Assembly (NCBI RefSeq): GCF_022179125.1
Contig: NZ_BPQG01000011.1
Span: 50,339 to 114,338 of the forward strand
Direction: 5' to 3'
DNA from: Methylobacterium cerastii
GTDB taxonomy: Bacteria > Pseudomonadota > Alphaproteobacteria > Rhizobiales > Beijerinckiaceae
Length of the DNA: 64,000 nt
Part shown: positions 46,717 to 55,105 of the stretch, in pieces
Numbering within the stretch: the first letter of the stretch is position 1
Layout: each line of letters begins with the position of its first letter
The notes under the pieces: model-generated
Database searches by the model: none
Seen by the model: the letters and a program-made list of their open reading frames with translations, nothing else
Told to the model about the DNA's origin: nothing
Position numbers and translations under genes: made by a program

Positions 46717-47517
46717 TCAGCCGATCGGGTCGGCCACCAGCGCGAAGGTGAGGAGGTCGACGGAGGCCGCCCCGCCGCGCAACAGTGCGCGGGCGGCGGC
46801 GTTGGCGGTCGCGCCGGTGGTGGTGACGTCGTCGACGAGGAGGACGCGTCGGCCCTGAAGGGCGGCCCGGTGCGCCGGCGGCACGCGGAAGGCGCCCTGG
46901 AGATTCTCGGCGCGCCCGGCGCGGCTCAAGCCCACCTGCGAGCGCGTCGCCTTCACCCGCGCGAGCGCCTGCGGCAGGAACGGCACCCGCCCGGCGCGGG
47001 CGAGGGGGCGGGCGAGCAAAGCCGCCTGGTTGAACCGCCGTCGCCACAGCCGCCAGCGATGCAACGGCACCGGCACGACGCAATCGGCCTCCGCGATCAG
47101 GGCGGCGCCGGAGGCGGCCATCATCGCCGCCATCGCCTTGGCGAGGTCGAGGCGGTCCTCGTATTTCAAGCGGTGCACGAGCCCGCGAGCGGTGTCGTCG
47201 TAGAGCGCCACCGCTCGCGCCCGCTCGAAGACCGGCGGATCGCTGATCGCGCGCGGCGACAGCAGCGGGCCGATCCCGAGGTCGAGGGCGAACGGCGTCC
47301 CGTAGCGCGGGCAGCGCGGCTCCTCGATGAAGCGCAGGCCGGACCAGCAGGCGGGACAGAGCGCGCCGGGATCGGCCGTGGCTGCGCCGCATCCCGCGCA
47401 AGAGGGCGGGTAGACGAGGCCGACGAGCGCCCGAGCGGCGCGGCCGAAAATGGCGGAAGGCCGCGCACCTTTCGATGCACGGGCTTCCTCGCTGTCGATG
47501 TTTTCAGGCGCAGGCAC
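46717..47517 (-). CDS. ComF-family phosphoribosyltransferase-like protein
   Basis: This 266-residue protein has an N-terminal zinc-ribbon region (YPPSCAGCG, then LCPACW, then CPRYGTPF) and a C-terminal PRTase domain with VLLVDDVTTTGATANAAA. In the ribbon, the usual last cysteine of CPRCG is a tyrosine (CPRYG), so one zinc ligand is missing or displaced. ComF proteins aid DNA uptake or recombination in competent bacteria. The role here is uncertain. The GTG at 47517 was chosen since the upstream frame would overlap the small gene at 47549. Confidence 0.9.
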   Translation of the reverse strand: MPAPENIDSEEARASKGARPSAIFGRAARALVGLVYPPSCAGCGAATADPGALCPACWSGLRFIEEPRCPRYGTPFALDLGIGPLLSPRAISDPPVFERARAVALYDDTARGLVHRLKYEDRLDLAKAMAAMMAASGAALIAEADCVVPVPLHRWRLWRRRFNQAALLARPLARAGRVPFLPQALARVKATRSQVGLSRAGRAENLQGAFRVPPAHRAALQGRRVLLVDDVTTTGATANAAARALLRGGAASVDLLTFALVADPIG

Positions 47518-47548
47518 GACCCACGCCCTGACGCGGCGCGCAGCCGGC

Positions 47549-47773
47549 TCAGCGCGTCGCGGGCGGGGTCTGGTCGTTGCGGCGGGCCTCGGCGTTGGCG
47601 CGGTGGCGACCGATCGCGCAGCCTGCGGCGGCGCCGACCAACCCGTGATGCCCGGCATAGTGGCCTGCGATCCCGCCGACGATGGCGCCCTTGATACAGC
47701 CCTTGGCCTCGGCGGTCGAGCCGAAGGCGACGATCGTGAGGGCCAGGGCGGCCCCGGACAGAAAGCGGATCAT
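47549..47773 (-). CDS. Small exported glycine-zipper protein
   Basis: This 74-residue protein has a signal peptide (MIRFLSGAALALTIVAFGSTAEA), then a glycine-zipper block with two cysteines (KGCIKGAIVGGIAGHYAGHHGLVGAAAGCAIG) and an Arg/Asn-rich tail. The two cysteines flank the zipper and could form a disulfide in the periplasm. The start at 47773 was fixed by the signal peptide. It is read leftward just upstream of comF but probably acts independently. It is related in style, not in sequence, to the glycine-zipper pair at 31 kb. Confidence 0.75.
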   Translation of the reverse strand: MIRFLSGAALALTIVAFGSTAEAKGCIKGAIVGGIAGHYAGHHGLVGAAAGCAIGRHRANAEARRNDQTPPATR

Positions 47774-47939
47774 GGGATGCGACTCCGATATGCGGCTCAG
47801 CAGCCGATGGAACTGACCAGGAACGGCGATCGTCCAGACCCGTTCCACCCTCGCAAAACTGTGATGGTCGGCTCACCACCTTCGCCGAGCGCCGCCGCAG
47901 CTGGCAACCGGACGGGTCGAGCGCCATGTGTGGCTGTGC

Positions 47940-48839
47940 ATGACAGCGCCTTCGCATCTGTTCGACACCGGGCTCGCCCGCCGCCGCCTCGCCCGCGCGC
48001 GACGCACGGGCTTCGCCGACTTCCTCGTCGCCCGCATGGCGGCGGACCTCGACGACCGCCTCGGCGCGGTGCTGCGAACCTTCACCACCTGCCTCGACCT
48101 CGCGACGCCAACGACCGCGGCGGCGCGCGTGCTCGCCGCCCGCTATCCCGACGCGGCGGTGCTGCGGCTCGCGCCGCTCGCCGAGGCAGCAGAGCTAGGC
48201 GTCGCGCAGGCGGTCGCCGACCCGGAGGCGCTTCCGGCCGCCCCAGGCCATTTCGATTGCGCCGTCTCGCTCCTCGCGCTCCAGGGCGTCAACGACCTGC
48301 CCGGCACGCTTGTGCAGCTCCGCCGCGCCCTGCGCCCGGACGGGCTGTTCCTTGGATGCTTGTTCGGGGGCGCCACGCTGATCGAGTTGCGCACGAGCTT
48401 CGCCCAAGCCGAGAGCGAGGTCGAAGGCGGCATCAGTCCGCGGGTCGCACCGTTCGCCGAGGTGCGCGAGGCCGGCGCGTTGTTGCAGCGGGCGGGCTTC
48501 GCCCTGCCGGTCGCCGACACCGAGACCGTGACGGTGCGCTACGCCGACCCGTTCGCGCTGATGCGCGACCTGCGCGCCATGGGCCTGACCAACACGCTGG
48601 TCGAGCGCCGCCGCACGCCCCTGCGGCGCACCACGCTGATCCGCATGGCCGAGATCTATGCCTCCCGCTTCGCCGACGCGGACGGCCGGCTTCGCGCGAC
48701 TTTCGAGGTGCTTTGGCTGACCGGATGGGCGCCGCATGCGAGCCAGCAGGTGCCGCTGAAGCCAGGAACCGCGAAGGCCCGGCTCGCCGACGCGCTCGGC
48801 ACCATAGAGCTGAACCCCAACGAGCGGATTCCACGATGA
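47940..48839 (+). CDS. NDUFAF5/BioC-like SAM-dependent methyltransferase family protein
   Basis: This 299-residue protein starts LFDTGLARRRLARARR, then HFDCAVSLLALQGVNDLPGTLVQLRRALRPDGLFLGCLFGGATLIELR, and ends with LFDRDLRAMG-like text (FALMRDLRAMGLTN). This matches the alphaproteobacterial relatives of human NDUFAF5. The usual glycine-rich SAM motif near the N terminus is weak here (VLAARYPDAAVLRLAPL), so activity is uncertain. NDUFAF5 hydroxylates a complex I subunit. The start at 47940 is the conserved one. The DUF427 gene overlaps its stop by 4 bp (ATGA). Confidence 0.82.
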   Translation: MTAPSHLFDTGLARRRLARARRTGFADFLVARMAADLDDRLGAVLRTFTTCLDLATPTTAAARVLAARYPDAAVLRLAPLAEAAELGVAQAVADPEALPAAPGHFDCAVSLLALQGVNDLPGTLVQLRRALRPDGLFLGCLFGGATLIELRTSFAQAESEVEGGISPRVAPFAEVREAGALLQRAGFALPVADTETVTVRYADPFALMRDLRAMGLTNTLVERRRTPLRRTTLIRMAEIYASRFADADGRLRATFEVLWLTGWAPHASQQVPLKPGTAKARLADALGTIELNPNERIPR

Positions 48840-49195
48840 GACAGCCCGGCCCCGACCACCCGATCACCGTCACGCCGCATCCGGGTCGCATCCGGGTGAT
48901 GCTGAACGGCGTCGCCGTCGCCGACAGCCGCAACGTGCTGTCGTTGAAGGAGGCGTCGTATCCGCCGGTGCTCTATATCCCGCGCACCGACGTCGACCTC
49001 TCGCACTTCACGCCTTCGGTGCGGACGAGCCATTGCCCATATAAGGGCGACGCCAGCTACTTCAGCCTCAAGGTGGGCGACGCGTCGCAACCGGACGCGG
49101 TGTGGAGCTACGAGGCGCCGTTCCCGGCCGTGGCCGAGATCGCCGGGCATGTGGCCTTCTACCCCGACCGGGTCGACGGCATCGAAACCACTTAA
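48836..49195 (+). CDS. DUF427 domain protein
   Basis: This 119-residue protein contains the DUF427 signature: VRVMLNGVAVADSRN-type strand, LYIPRTDVDLSHF, TSHCPYKGDASYFSL and WSYEAPFPAVAEIAGHVAFYPDRVD. The fold is a small beta barrel with conserved Tyr, Pro, Cys and His residues, and the function is unknown. It is translationally coupled to the methyltransferase gene. Its last four bases overlap the convergent DUF6880 gene. Confidence 0.92.
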   Translation: MRQPGPDHPITVTPHPGRIRVMLNGVAVADSRNVLSLKEASYPPVLYIPRTDVDLSHFTPSVRTSHCPYKGDASYFSLKVGDASQPDAVWSYEAPFPAVAEIAGHVAFYPDRVDGIETT

Positions 49196-50703
49196 TCCTG
49201 GACCAGCGGCCAGAACCCGTACTTGCGCCCGTGCGCCGCGCGTAGGCCGGCGCGATACGCTTCCGGCGCCGGCTCGATCGCGCCGGCCAGAAGCCGCGGA
49301 GCCATCGCGTCCAGGGCCTTGAGGTAGCGCGCCGCATGCGGGTAGGCGCTACTCCGGCCCTCGCCGAGGATGTCGTCGATCATGCGACGCAGCAGGATTG
49401 CGGCCGCCGCAGGATGGGCGGGCTCCAGCGCCTCCGCCGCCAGTTCCAGCAAGCGGTAGGCGGCGCCGCGCCACTCCGAAGCGCGAGCGAGGACGAGGCG
49501 CGCGGCCCGGTCGAGGCTCGGCCACGCCACGAGGAAAGCGAGCGCGCGGTGGGCGTCGTCGTGCCGGCTCACGTGTTCGAGGGCACGCTCCCACACTTCT
49601 TCGTCCTCGAAGTCGGGCAGCTTCGCGAGGTGCGCCCGCAGCATGTCGGCGTCGAGCAGGGTCTCGAACCCGCGCCAGCGCAGCGCCTGGGCTTCCTCCC
49701 GTCGATCGAGCGCATCGAGGATGCGGATTTCCAGGGCGATCCGCTCCCGCGCTCGGCCGTCGATCGCCGCGTCGCCGACGGCGAGCGACGCGCGGGTGAC
49801 GACGCGGCCCTGCGAGGATGCCGGGCGCCGAATCCAGTCCAGCGCCTCCGCGGCGCGGCCGGCGTCGAGCAGGCGCCGGGCGATTTCGATGACGTCCGGC
49901 CGGCCGGGCATGATCGCCTGCTCGAGCGCGACGTAGGCGTCTACGTCTCCGCGGCTGTCGGCGATGTCCTGGCGAATGCGCAGGAGGTTCCCGTGGGTCA
50001 GGCCGGCTCGGATTGCGGGCGTCGCGCTCGTGCCGTCGGCAGGCTTGGCCCCGGCGCAGACGGCTTCGGCAAGCGCGTCGTCGAGGGATCGCAGCGCGGT
50101 GGCCGGCAGGCGCGGAACGAGATCGCGGATCAGTAGGCCGAACGGTCCGTAGGGGTCGGCGACGACGCGCGGGATCAGTGTCAAGGCGAACAAACCAGCG
50201 GCGTCCGGATCGAGGGCCGCCGCAATGGCGACGACAGCCTCGGAGGCGCGCTCGTAGATGGCCTGGATCGCGCCCGAGCCGTCGTCGACCCGGTTCAGCA
50301 CCGCGTCGGCCCCACCGAGGAAGCGTACTAGACGTTCCAGGGCGGCCGCGCGGTCGAGGGTCGCCAGCTCCGTGAGGATCACGGTGACCGTCGCACCGAG
50401 GTCGGTGGTGAAGGCTCGGCGCTTCTGCCAATCGATGAAGCCGCGGGCGCCTTCAAGGGCGGTGAGCCGGCGATCCACGATCGCGGCGACAGCCTCCGGG
50501 CCCTGCAGGGAGGCAAGGGCCGCGCTCACGAGCTTTCTGAACGCGGCGTTGCGCGCCGCCTCGCCGAGGATCAGGCCGATCAGGCGATCCGGGCTCAGCG
50601 CCGCCAGCGTCTCGGGGGAGGGCGTGGTGCGGCGGGTGCCCTTCGGCGGCTTGACCGCCGACGGAACGGATTTAAGAGGCGCCGTGGCCGATTTGCGAGG
50701 CAT
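49192..50703 (-). CDS. DUF6880 family protein
   Basis: The 503-residue protein is almost entirely alpha-helical, built like a TPR or HEAT-type solenoid, with a lysine/proline-rich N terminus (MPRKSATAPLKSVPSAVKPPKG). Recognisable segments are LARRLLDAGRAAEALDWIRR-like text, HAARYLKALDAMAPRL and the ending AHGRKYGFWPLV, which I associate with DUF6880. No catalytic motif is seen. The function is unknown. It may be a scaffold. It is the last of several leftward genes and overlaps the DUF427 gene by 4 bp at its 3' end. Confidence 0.8.
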   Translation of the reverse strand: MPRKSATAPLKSVPSAVKPPKGTRRTTPSPETLAALSPDRLIGLILGEAARNAAFRKLVSAALASLQGPEAVAAIVDRRLTALEGARGFIDWQKRRAFTTDLGATVTVILTELATLDRAAALERLVRFLGGADAVLNRVDDGSGAIQAIYERASEAVVAIAAALDPDAAGLFALTLIPRVVADPYGPFGLLIRDLVPRLPATALRSLDDALAEAVCAGAKPADGTSATPAIRAGLTHGNLLRIRQDIADSRGDVDAYVALEQAIMPGRPDVIEIARRLLDAGRAAEALDWIRRPASSQGRVVTRASLAVGDAAIDGRARERIALEIRILDALDRREEAQALRWRGFETLLDADMLRAHLAKLPDFEDEEVWERALEHVSRHDDAHRALAFLVAWPSLDRAARLVLARASEWRGAAYRLLELAAEALEPAHPAAAAILLRRMIDDILGEGRSSAYPHAARYLKALDAMAPRLLAGAIEPAPEAYRAGLRAAHGRKYGFWPLVQD

Positions 50704-50736
50704 CGATCGTCCAGACCCCGCCCGTCACGGCCTCGA

Positions 50737-50976
50737 TCAATCCTCGACTTTCGCCACCGGCCGATCGTCGCCGCGGGCGGTCTCGTCGTGCCAGGCGCCC
50801 GAGCCGTCCTGGTAGCGGATCCCCTCGGTCGAGCCCGGAACCTGCTGCTCGGCGGCGGCAGCTTGCGCCGCCTGCAGGGCCTCGTCGTGACTCGGGAAGG
50901 TCTCGGAGAACACGTCGCCGACCTTGTAGGCGTAGCCGCCGTCGTGCTCGACGACGTGATAGGTGACTTCGGACAT
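50737..50976 (-). CDS. DUF2188-like small protein
   Basis: This 79-residue soluble protein resembles DUF2188: YHVVEHDGGYAYKVGDVFSETFPSHDEALQAAQAAAAEQ, then an acidic tail. Domains of this type bind nothing known and often occur as single small genes. The end DDRPVAKVED is acidic. It sits 33 bp upstream of the DUF6880 gene in the same direction and may share a transcript. Confidence 0.75.
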   Translation of the reverse strand: MSEVTYHVVEHDGGYAYKVGDVFSETFPSHDEALQAAQAAAAEQQVPGSTEGIRYQDGSGAWHDETARGDDRPVAKVED

Positions 50977-51052
50977 CGCAATCTCCCGACCTGGAACGAA
51001 ACCTGTCCAGCGCGAACACGTCGGCGGCGCGGTGGTTCCGCAGGCCGCCCGC

Positions 51053-51280
51053 TCAGTGCCGGGTCGGGGCGGCCCAGGGCAGGCGTTCGATCGCCGCCTC
51101 GCAGCCGGCGATCAGCGAGCCGCGCGGGTCGTCGGAGTCGTATCCGGCCCCGTCGGCGAAGGCGACGACGTGGACCGCGCCGTCGTCGAGCCTGCGGATG
51201 AGGGCGACCCAGCCCTCGGGCGCACGCTCGAAGGCGACCTCGTACTGCGTGCCGTCGCGCTCGATTCGATGCGGTTCCAT
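51053..51280 (-). CDS. Hypothetical protein, 75 residues
   Basis: This short soluble protein begins MEPHRIERDGTQYEVAFERAP and continues with GWVALIRRLDDGAVHVVAFADG, resembling a single beta-sheet domain. I do not recognise a family. The ATG at 51280 gives a plausible N terminus. The longer frame to 51412 runs into the opposite-strand gene and is not protein-like. It is probably co-directional with the DUF2188-like gene. Confidence 0.6.
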   Translation of the reverse strand: MEPHRIERDGTQYEVAFERAPEGWVALIRRLDDGAVHVVAFADGAGYDSDDPRGSLIAGCEAAIERLPWAAPTRH

Positions 51281-51348
51281 GCCGTCGTCCAATCCCGCTC
51301 GCGCCGCCGCGGCCCTATCTGGATGGGGCCACACACCAAAGGATGTCG

Positions 51349-51612
51349 ATGCCCTATCGTAAGTTGCTCGCCGCCGCGATCCTCGCGGCCGGATCGCTCC
51401 CCGCCCTATCACAGGGCCGGGGCTATGCCGGAAGCACGTTCGGGCCGACCGGCTCCGCCGTGCCCCCGAACCCGTTCGCGTCGAACTATCCCTCCGCGCC
51501 GCCGCCGCGGGCGGTCATCGAGCGGCGCGGGCGCCGTGCCGTGCGGCGGCCGTCGCGCGAGCCCGGGCTGCTGCCCCCGGGGCGTATTCCGGCGGGTTCG
51601 ACCCAGGAATGA
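51349..51612 (+). CDS. Small exported proline/arginine-rich protein
   Basis: This 87-residue protein has a signal peptide (PYRKLLAAAILAAGSLPALSQG) and a short, proline-, serine- and arginine-rich mature part with no visible fold. AAAGGA precedes two ATGs (51343 and 51349), and the second has better spacing. A 29-codon gene overlaps its stop by ATGA. The function is unknown. Confidence 0.55.
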   Translation: MPYRKLLAAAILAAGSLPALSQGRGYAGSTFGPTGSAVPPNPFASNYPSAPPPRAVIERRGRRAVRRPSREPGLLPPGRIPAGSTQE

Positions 51613-51698
51613 GTGCGTGGCTCGCCGCCGGTGGTGGCGTCCACCTGATCCTGCTCGCCGCGAGCCTGGTGATCGGGCTGATCGCGGTGACGCGTTGA
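51609..51698 (+). CDS. 29-residue single-helix membrane peptide
   Basis: A 29-codon frame starts in the stop of the preceding gene (ATGA) and encodes MSAWLAAGGGVHLILLAASL followed by VIGLIAVTR. That is one membrane helix with a short basic end. The coupled start and hydrophobic pattern make it credible, but the length gives little statistical support. It ends 3 bp before the fabI stop codon on the other strand. Confidence 0.4.
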   Translation: MSAWLAAGGGVHLILLAASLVIGLIAVTR

Positions 51699-51701
51699 GG
51701 G

Positions 51702-52532
51702 TCAGGCGTCGCCGACGACGCCGGCCTCGTCCTGCGCCTGGAGCACGTCGGGGCGCGGCATCGAGATGATGTTGTAGCCGGAATCGACGAAGTGGATCTC
51801 GCCGGTCACCCCGCACGAGAGGTCCGACAGCAGGTAGAGCGCCGAGCCGCCGACGTCGTCGAGGGTCACGGTCCGGCGCAGCGGCGCATGCGCCTTCTGG
51901 TGGTTGAACATCAGCCGCGCGTCGGCGATGCCGGCGCCCGCGAGGGTCCGCATCGGCCCGGCCGAGAGGGCGTTCACGCGGATGTTGTCCGGGCCGAGAT
52001 CGGTGGCGAGGTAGCGCACCGACGCCTCCAACGCCGCCTTGGCCACGCCCATCACGTTGTAGTTCGGCATGACGCGAGTGGAGCCGCCATAGGTCAGCGT
52101 CAGCAGGGATCCGCCCGCGCGCATGCGCTTGGCCGCCCGCTGCGCGATCTCAGTGAAGGAGAAGCACGAGATCGTCATGGTGCGCGAGAAGTTCTCGCGG
52201 GTGGTCACGTCGACGTAGCGGCCCTTGAGCTGCGCCTTGTCCGAGAAACCGATCGCGTGGACCACGAAGTCGAGGGTGCCGTCGAAGCGCTCGTCAAGGG
52301 CGGCGAAGGTCGCGTCCACGGAGGCGAGGTTCTCCACGTCGCAGGGGAGGACGATGTCGGAATCAAGCCGCGCGGCCAACGGCGCGACGCGCTTGCCGAG
52401 CGCGTCGCCCTGATAGGTGAAGGCGAGCTGCGCGCCGTGCTTGTGCAGGGTCCTGGCGATGCCCCAGCCGATCGAGTGGTCGTTGGCCACGCCCATGATC
52501 AGGCCGCGCTTGCCCGCCATCAAACCCGTCAT
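51702..52532 (-). CDS. fabI: Enoyl-[acyl-carrier-protein] reductase (NADH)
   Basis: This 276-residue short-chain reductase performs the last step of each fatty acid elongation round. FabI hallmarks are GLIMGVANDHSIGWGIA at the cofactor site, the active-site tyrosine and lysine spaced as Y-x6-K in PNYNVMGVAKAALEASVRYLA, and the end block DVGGSALYLLSDLSCGVTGEIHFVDSGYN. A second ATG at 52520 is possible. It lies downstream of fabB in the same direction, with the small membrane peptide gene between them. Confidence 0.95.
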   Translation of the reverse strand: MTGLMAGKRGLIMGVANDHSIGWGIARTLHKHGAQLAFTYQGDALGKRVAPLAARLDSDIVLPCDVENLASVDATFAALDERFDGTLDFVVHAIGFSDKAQLKGRYVDVTTRENFSRTMTISCFSFTEIAQRAAKRMRAGGSLLTLTYGGSTRVMPNYNVMGVAKAALEASVRYLATDLGPDNIRVNALSAGPMRTLAGAGIADARLMFNHQKAHAPLRRTVTLDDVGGSALYLLSDLSCGVTGEIHFVDSGYNIISMPRPDVLQAQDEAGVVGDA

Positions 52533-52654
52533 TCGATCCCTAACTCCCGAGCGCTGCGCCGCATCGGACGCACGTCAACTCGGATCGAGGCTTAGGCGCG
52601 GGGGAGGGCGCTGTCCAATCTCCGACCTAAAAAAAGGCGTCCCCTTGAAACACG

Positions 52655-52680
52655 AAAGCCCCGCCGCGAGGCAGGGCTTC
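52655..52680 (-). terminator. Hairpin terminator after the 38-residue peptide gene
   Basis: On the minus strand AAGCCCTGCC pairs with GGCGGGGCTT (one mismatch, loop TCGC), then TTTCGTGTTTC. It lies 26 bp after the peptide stop and separates it from fabI. Confidence 0.5.
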
Positions 52681-52705
52681 AAGGCGGTCAAACGCGGAAG
52701 CTGCT

Positions 52706-52822
52706 TCAGAAGTAGCCACGCGTCTGCGACTTGGCGTCGTCGATCAGTGCCTGCTTGGCGTAGATGCCGGCCGATCCGAGGACGACCGCCGTGAGCGCCA
52801 GGACGATGAGAAAGAAGGTCAT
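52706..52822 (-). CDS. 38-residue single-pass membrane peptide between fabB and fabI
   Basis: A 38-codon frame encodes MTFFLIVLALTAVVLGSAGI, then YAKQALIDDAKSQTRGYF: one membrane helix followed by a charged C-terminal tail. GGGAGTGGAG lies just before the ATG at 52822, and a hairpin follows the stop. It sits in the gap between fabB and fabI with the same direction. I know no family for it. The ribosome binding site, helix and terminator together support a real micropeptide. Confidence 0.6.
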   Translation of the reverse strand: MTFFLIVLALTAVVLGSAGIYAKQALIDDAKSQTRGYF

Positions 52823-52950
52823 GCGCGCTCCACTCCCTGGCACAGCCTCAAGGCAGAACTTGAGTGGAGAGTTTGGGTTCCGATGGTTAACGGAGCGTGC
52901 CTCGAACCGCCGATTTCCTTGACGACGGTCCGGCCGTCGTGCCGGACGCG

Positions 52951-54177
52951 TCAGGCGTCGACGTTCTTCAGCACCAGGGTCGCGTTGGTGCCGCCGAAGC
53001 CGAACGAGTTCGACAGCACGTGGCCGAGCTTGGCCCCGTCCCGGCGCGTGCGCAGGATCGGCATGTCGGCGAAGGCGGGGTCGATCTCATCGATGTGCGC
53101 GCTGGCGCTGATGAAGTCGTTGTTCATCATCAGGAGCCCGTAGATGGCCTCCTGCACCCCGGTGGCGCCGAGCGAGTGCCCGGTGAGGGACTTGGTCGCC
53201 GCGATCGGCGGGCAGGCGTCGCCGCGGCCGAACACCTCGCGGATCGCTTCGATCTCCTTCTCGTCGCCCACGGGCGTCGAGGTGGCGTGCGGGTTGATGT
53301 AGTCGATCGGCGCGCCCTTCAGGCCTTCCATCGCCTGGCGCATGCAGCGCACCGCTCCCTCGCCTGAAGGCGCCACCATGTCGTAGCCGTCGGAGGTCGC
53401 GCCGTAGCCGGCGATCTCGCCGTAGATCCGCGCGCCGCGGGCCTTGGCGTGCTCCAACTCCTCGAGGACGAGGACGCCGGCACCCCCGGCGATGACGAAG
53501 CCGTCCCGGTTGGCGTCGTAGGCGCGCGAGGCCCTCTCGGGTGTCGCGTTGTACTTCGAGGACATCGCGCCCATCGCGTCGAACAGCACCGACAGTGTCC
53601 AGTCCAAATCCTCGCAGCCGCCGGCGAAGATGATGTCCTGGCGACCGCCCTGGATGATCTCGGCGGCGTTGCCGATGCAATGGTTCGAAGTCGCGCAGGC
53701 CGAGGCAATCGAATAGTTGACGCCCTTGATCTTGAACCAGGTCGCCAGGGTCGCCGAGGCGGTCGAGGACATCGCCTTCGGCACCGCGAACGGACCGACA
53801 CGCTTAGGACCCTTCTCGCGGGCGATCGCGGCCGATTCAACGATCACACGTGTCGAGGGACCGCCCGAACCCATGATGATGCCGGTGCGCTCGTTCGAGA
53901 TGTCGCCGGCCTCGAGTCCTGAGTCGCGGATCGCCTGATCCATCGCCACGTGGTTCCAGGCACTGCCCCCGCCGTGGAAGCGCATGGCGCGGCGATCGAC
54001 GACTCCCTCGGGGTCCAGGGTGGGCCGGCCCGAGACCTGGCTGCGGAAGCCATGCTCGGCATGCGAGCCGTCACGGGTGATGCCGGACCGCCCTTCGCGG
54101 AGCGAGGCGAGCACTTCCTCGGTGTTGTTTCCGATGGATGAGACGATGCCCATCCCGGTGACGACGACACGGCGCAT
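52951..54177 (-). CDS. fabB: 3-oxoacyl-[acyl-carrier-protein] synthase I
   Basis: This 408-residue condensing enzyme shows the catalytic Cys in [16 protein letters not shown], one active His in [12 protein letters not shown] and the second in [14 protein letters not shown], with the C-terminal [13 protein letters not shown]. FabB elongates unsaturated acyl chains made by FabA. It is encoded right after fabA in the same direction (137-bp gap), the typical alphaproteobacterial fabA-fabB pair. Confidence 0.95.
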   Translation of the reverse strand: MRRVVVTGMGIVSSIGNNTEEVLASLREGRSGITRDGSHAEHGFRSQVSGRPTLDPEGVVDRRAMRFHGGGSAWNHVAMDQAIRDSGLEAGDISNERTGIIMGSGGPSTRVIVESAAIAREKGPKRVGPFAVPKAMSSTASATLATWFKIKGVNYSIASACATSNHCIGNAAEIIQGGRQDIIFAGGCEDLDWTLSVLFDAMGAMSSKYNATPERASRAYDANRDGFVIAGGAGVLVLEELEHAKARGARIYGEIAGYGATSDGYDMVAPSGEGAVRCMRQAMEGLKGAPIDYINPHATSTPVGDEKEIEAIREVFGRGDACPPIAATKSLTGHSLGATGVQEAIYGLLMMNNDFISASAHIDEIDPAFADMPILRTRRDGAKLGHVLSNSFGFGGTNATLVLKNVDA

Positions 54178-54314
54178 GAACGAACTCGTCTCCCCGGCGA
54201 CGCGCCCGGTGGGTGAGCGTCACGCTACTTCGTCAGCTAGGATGTCGCCGGCCTGTTCTCAACCGGCGAGGACGCGCCCCGTTGCCGGGAACGCATCGAA
54301 ATCAGGTGTGGCGC

Positions 54315-54842
54315 TCAGCTCTGGAAAAGGGCGACGCGCAGGTCCTTGGCCTCGTAGATGCGCTTTCCGTCGGCTTCCAGCCACCCGTCGGCGATGCCGA
54401 GGACAAGCTTGCCGGTGCGCACTCGCCGCAGGTCGACGCCGTAGACCACCTGCTTGACGGTCGGCAGGACCTGATCCGTGAACTTGACCTCGCCGACGCC
54501 GAGCGCCCGCCCGCGGCCCGGCGCGCCGAGCCAACCGAGATGGAAGCCGACGAGCTGCCACAGGGCGTCGAGCCCGAGGCAGCCCGGCATCACCGGGTCG
54601 CCCTTGAAGTGGCAGGAGAAGAACCAGAGGTCTGGCCGGATGTCGAACTCGGCGCGGACCAGACCCTTGCCGTGGGCGCCGCCCTCGGCGGCGATCTCGG
54701 TGATGCGATCGAACATCAGCATCGGCGGCAGCGGCAGCTGGGCGTTGCCCGCGCCAAAGAGTTCGCCGCGCCCGCAGGCGAGCAGGTCCTCGTAGGAATA
54801 CTGCGAGGCGCGGGGGGCGGTCTGTTCGGTGTCGGACGTCAT
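54315..54842 (-). CDS. fabA: 3-hydroxydecanoyl-[acyl-carrier-protein] dehydratase/isomerase
   Basis: This 175-residue hot-dog-fold enzyme introduces the double bond for unsaturated fatty acids. It has the helix region [13 protein letters not shown], the active-site His in [25 protein letters not shown] and the Asp within that last block. The ATG at 54842 gives the family N terminus. A longer open frame to 54938 is basic and unlike FabA. It heads the fabA-fabB unit and is divergent from irr across 263 bp. Confidence 0.95.
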   Translation of the reverse strand: MTSDTEQTAPRASQYSYEDLLACGRGELFGAGNAQLPLPPMLMFDRITEIAAEGGAHGKGLVRAEFDIRPDLWFFSCHFKGDPVMPGCLGLDALWQLVGFHLGWLGAPGRGRALGVGEVKFTDQVLPTVKQVVYGVDLRRVRTGKLVLGIADGWLEADGKRIYEAKDLRVALFQS

Positions 54843-55105
54843 GAAGGCGGGTCGGTCCTCGTGTCGCGAGCTTCGGTCGGCGGGCCCGGGCCGGCTTCGG
54901 CGCCGGCGCTCATCCCGTACGCGGGGCGAACCGCGCACTCGGCGGCCTCGTTAGCATAGGCGCGGAGCCGGTTCCAAGCAGGCGCGAACGAAGCGGCCTT
55001 CGCGCGAGCGGGGGAGGGGCCACCTGCGCGTGTTGCGAGCCGGCGACCGTTCCCATATACACGAGGGCGAAATCCTTCACCCCTCGCGAGCGTTCAGTCC
55101 CGCCG

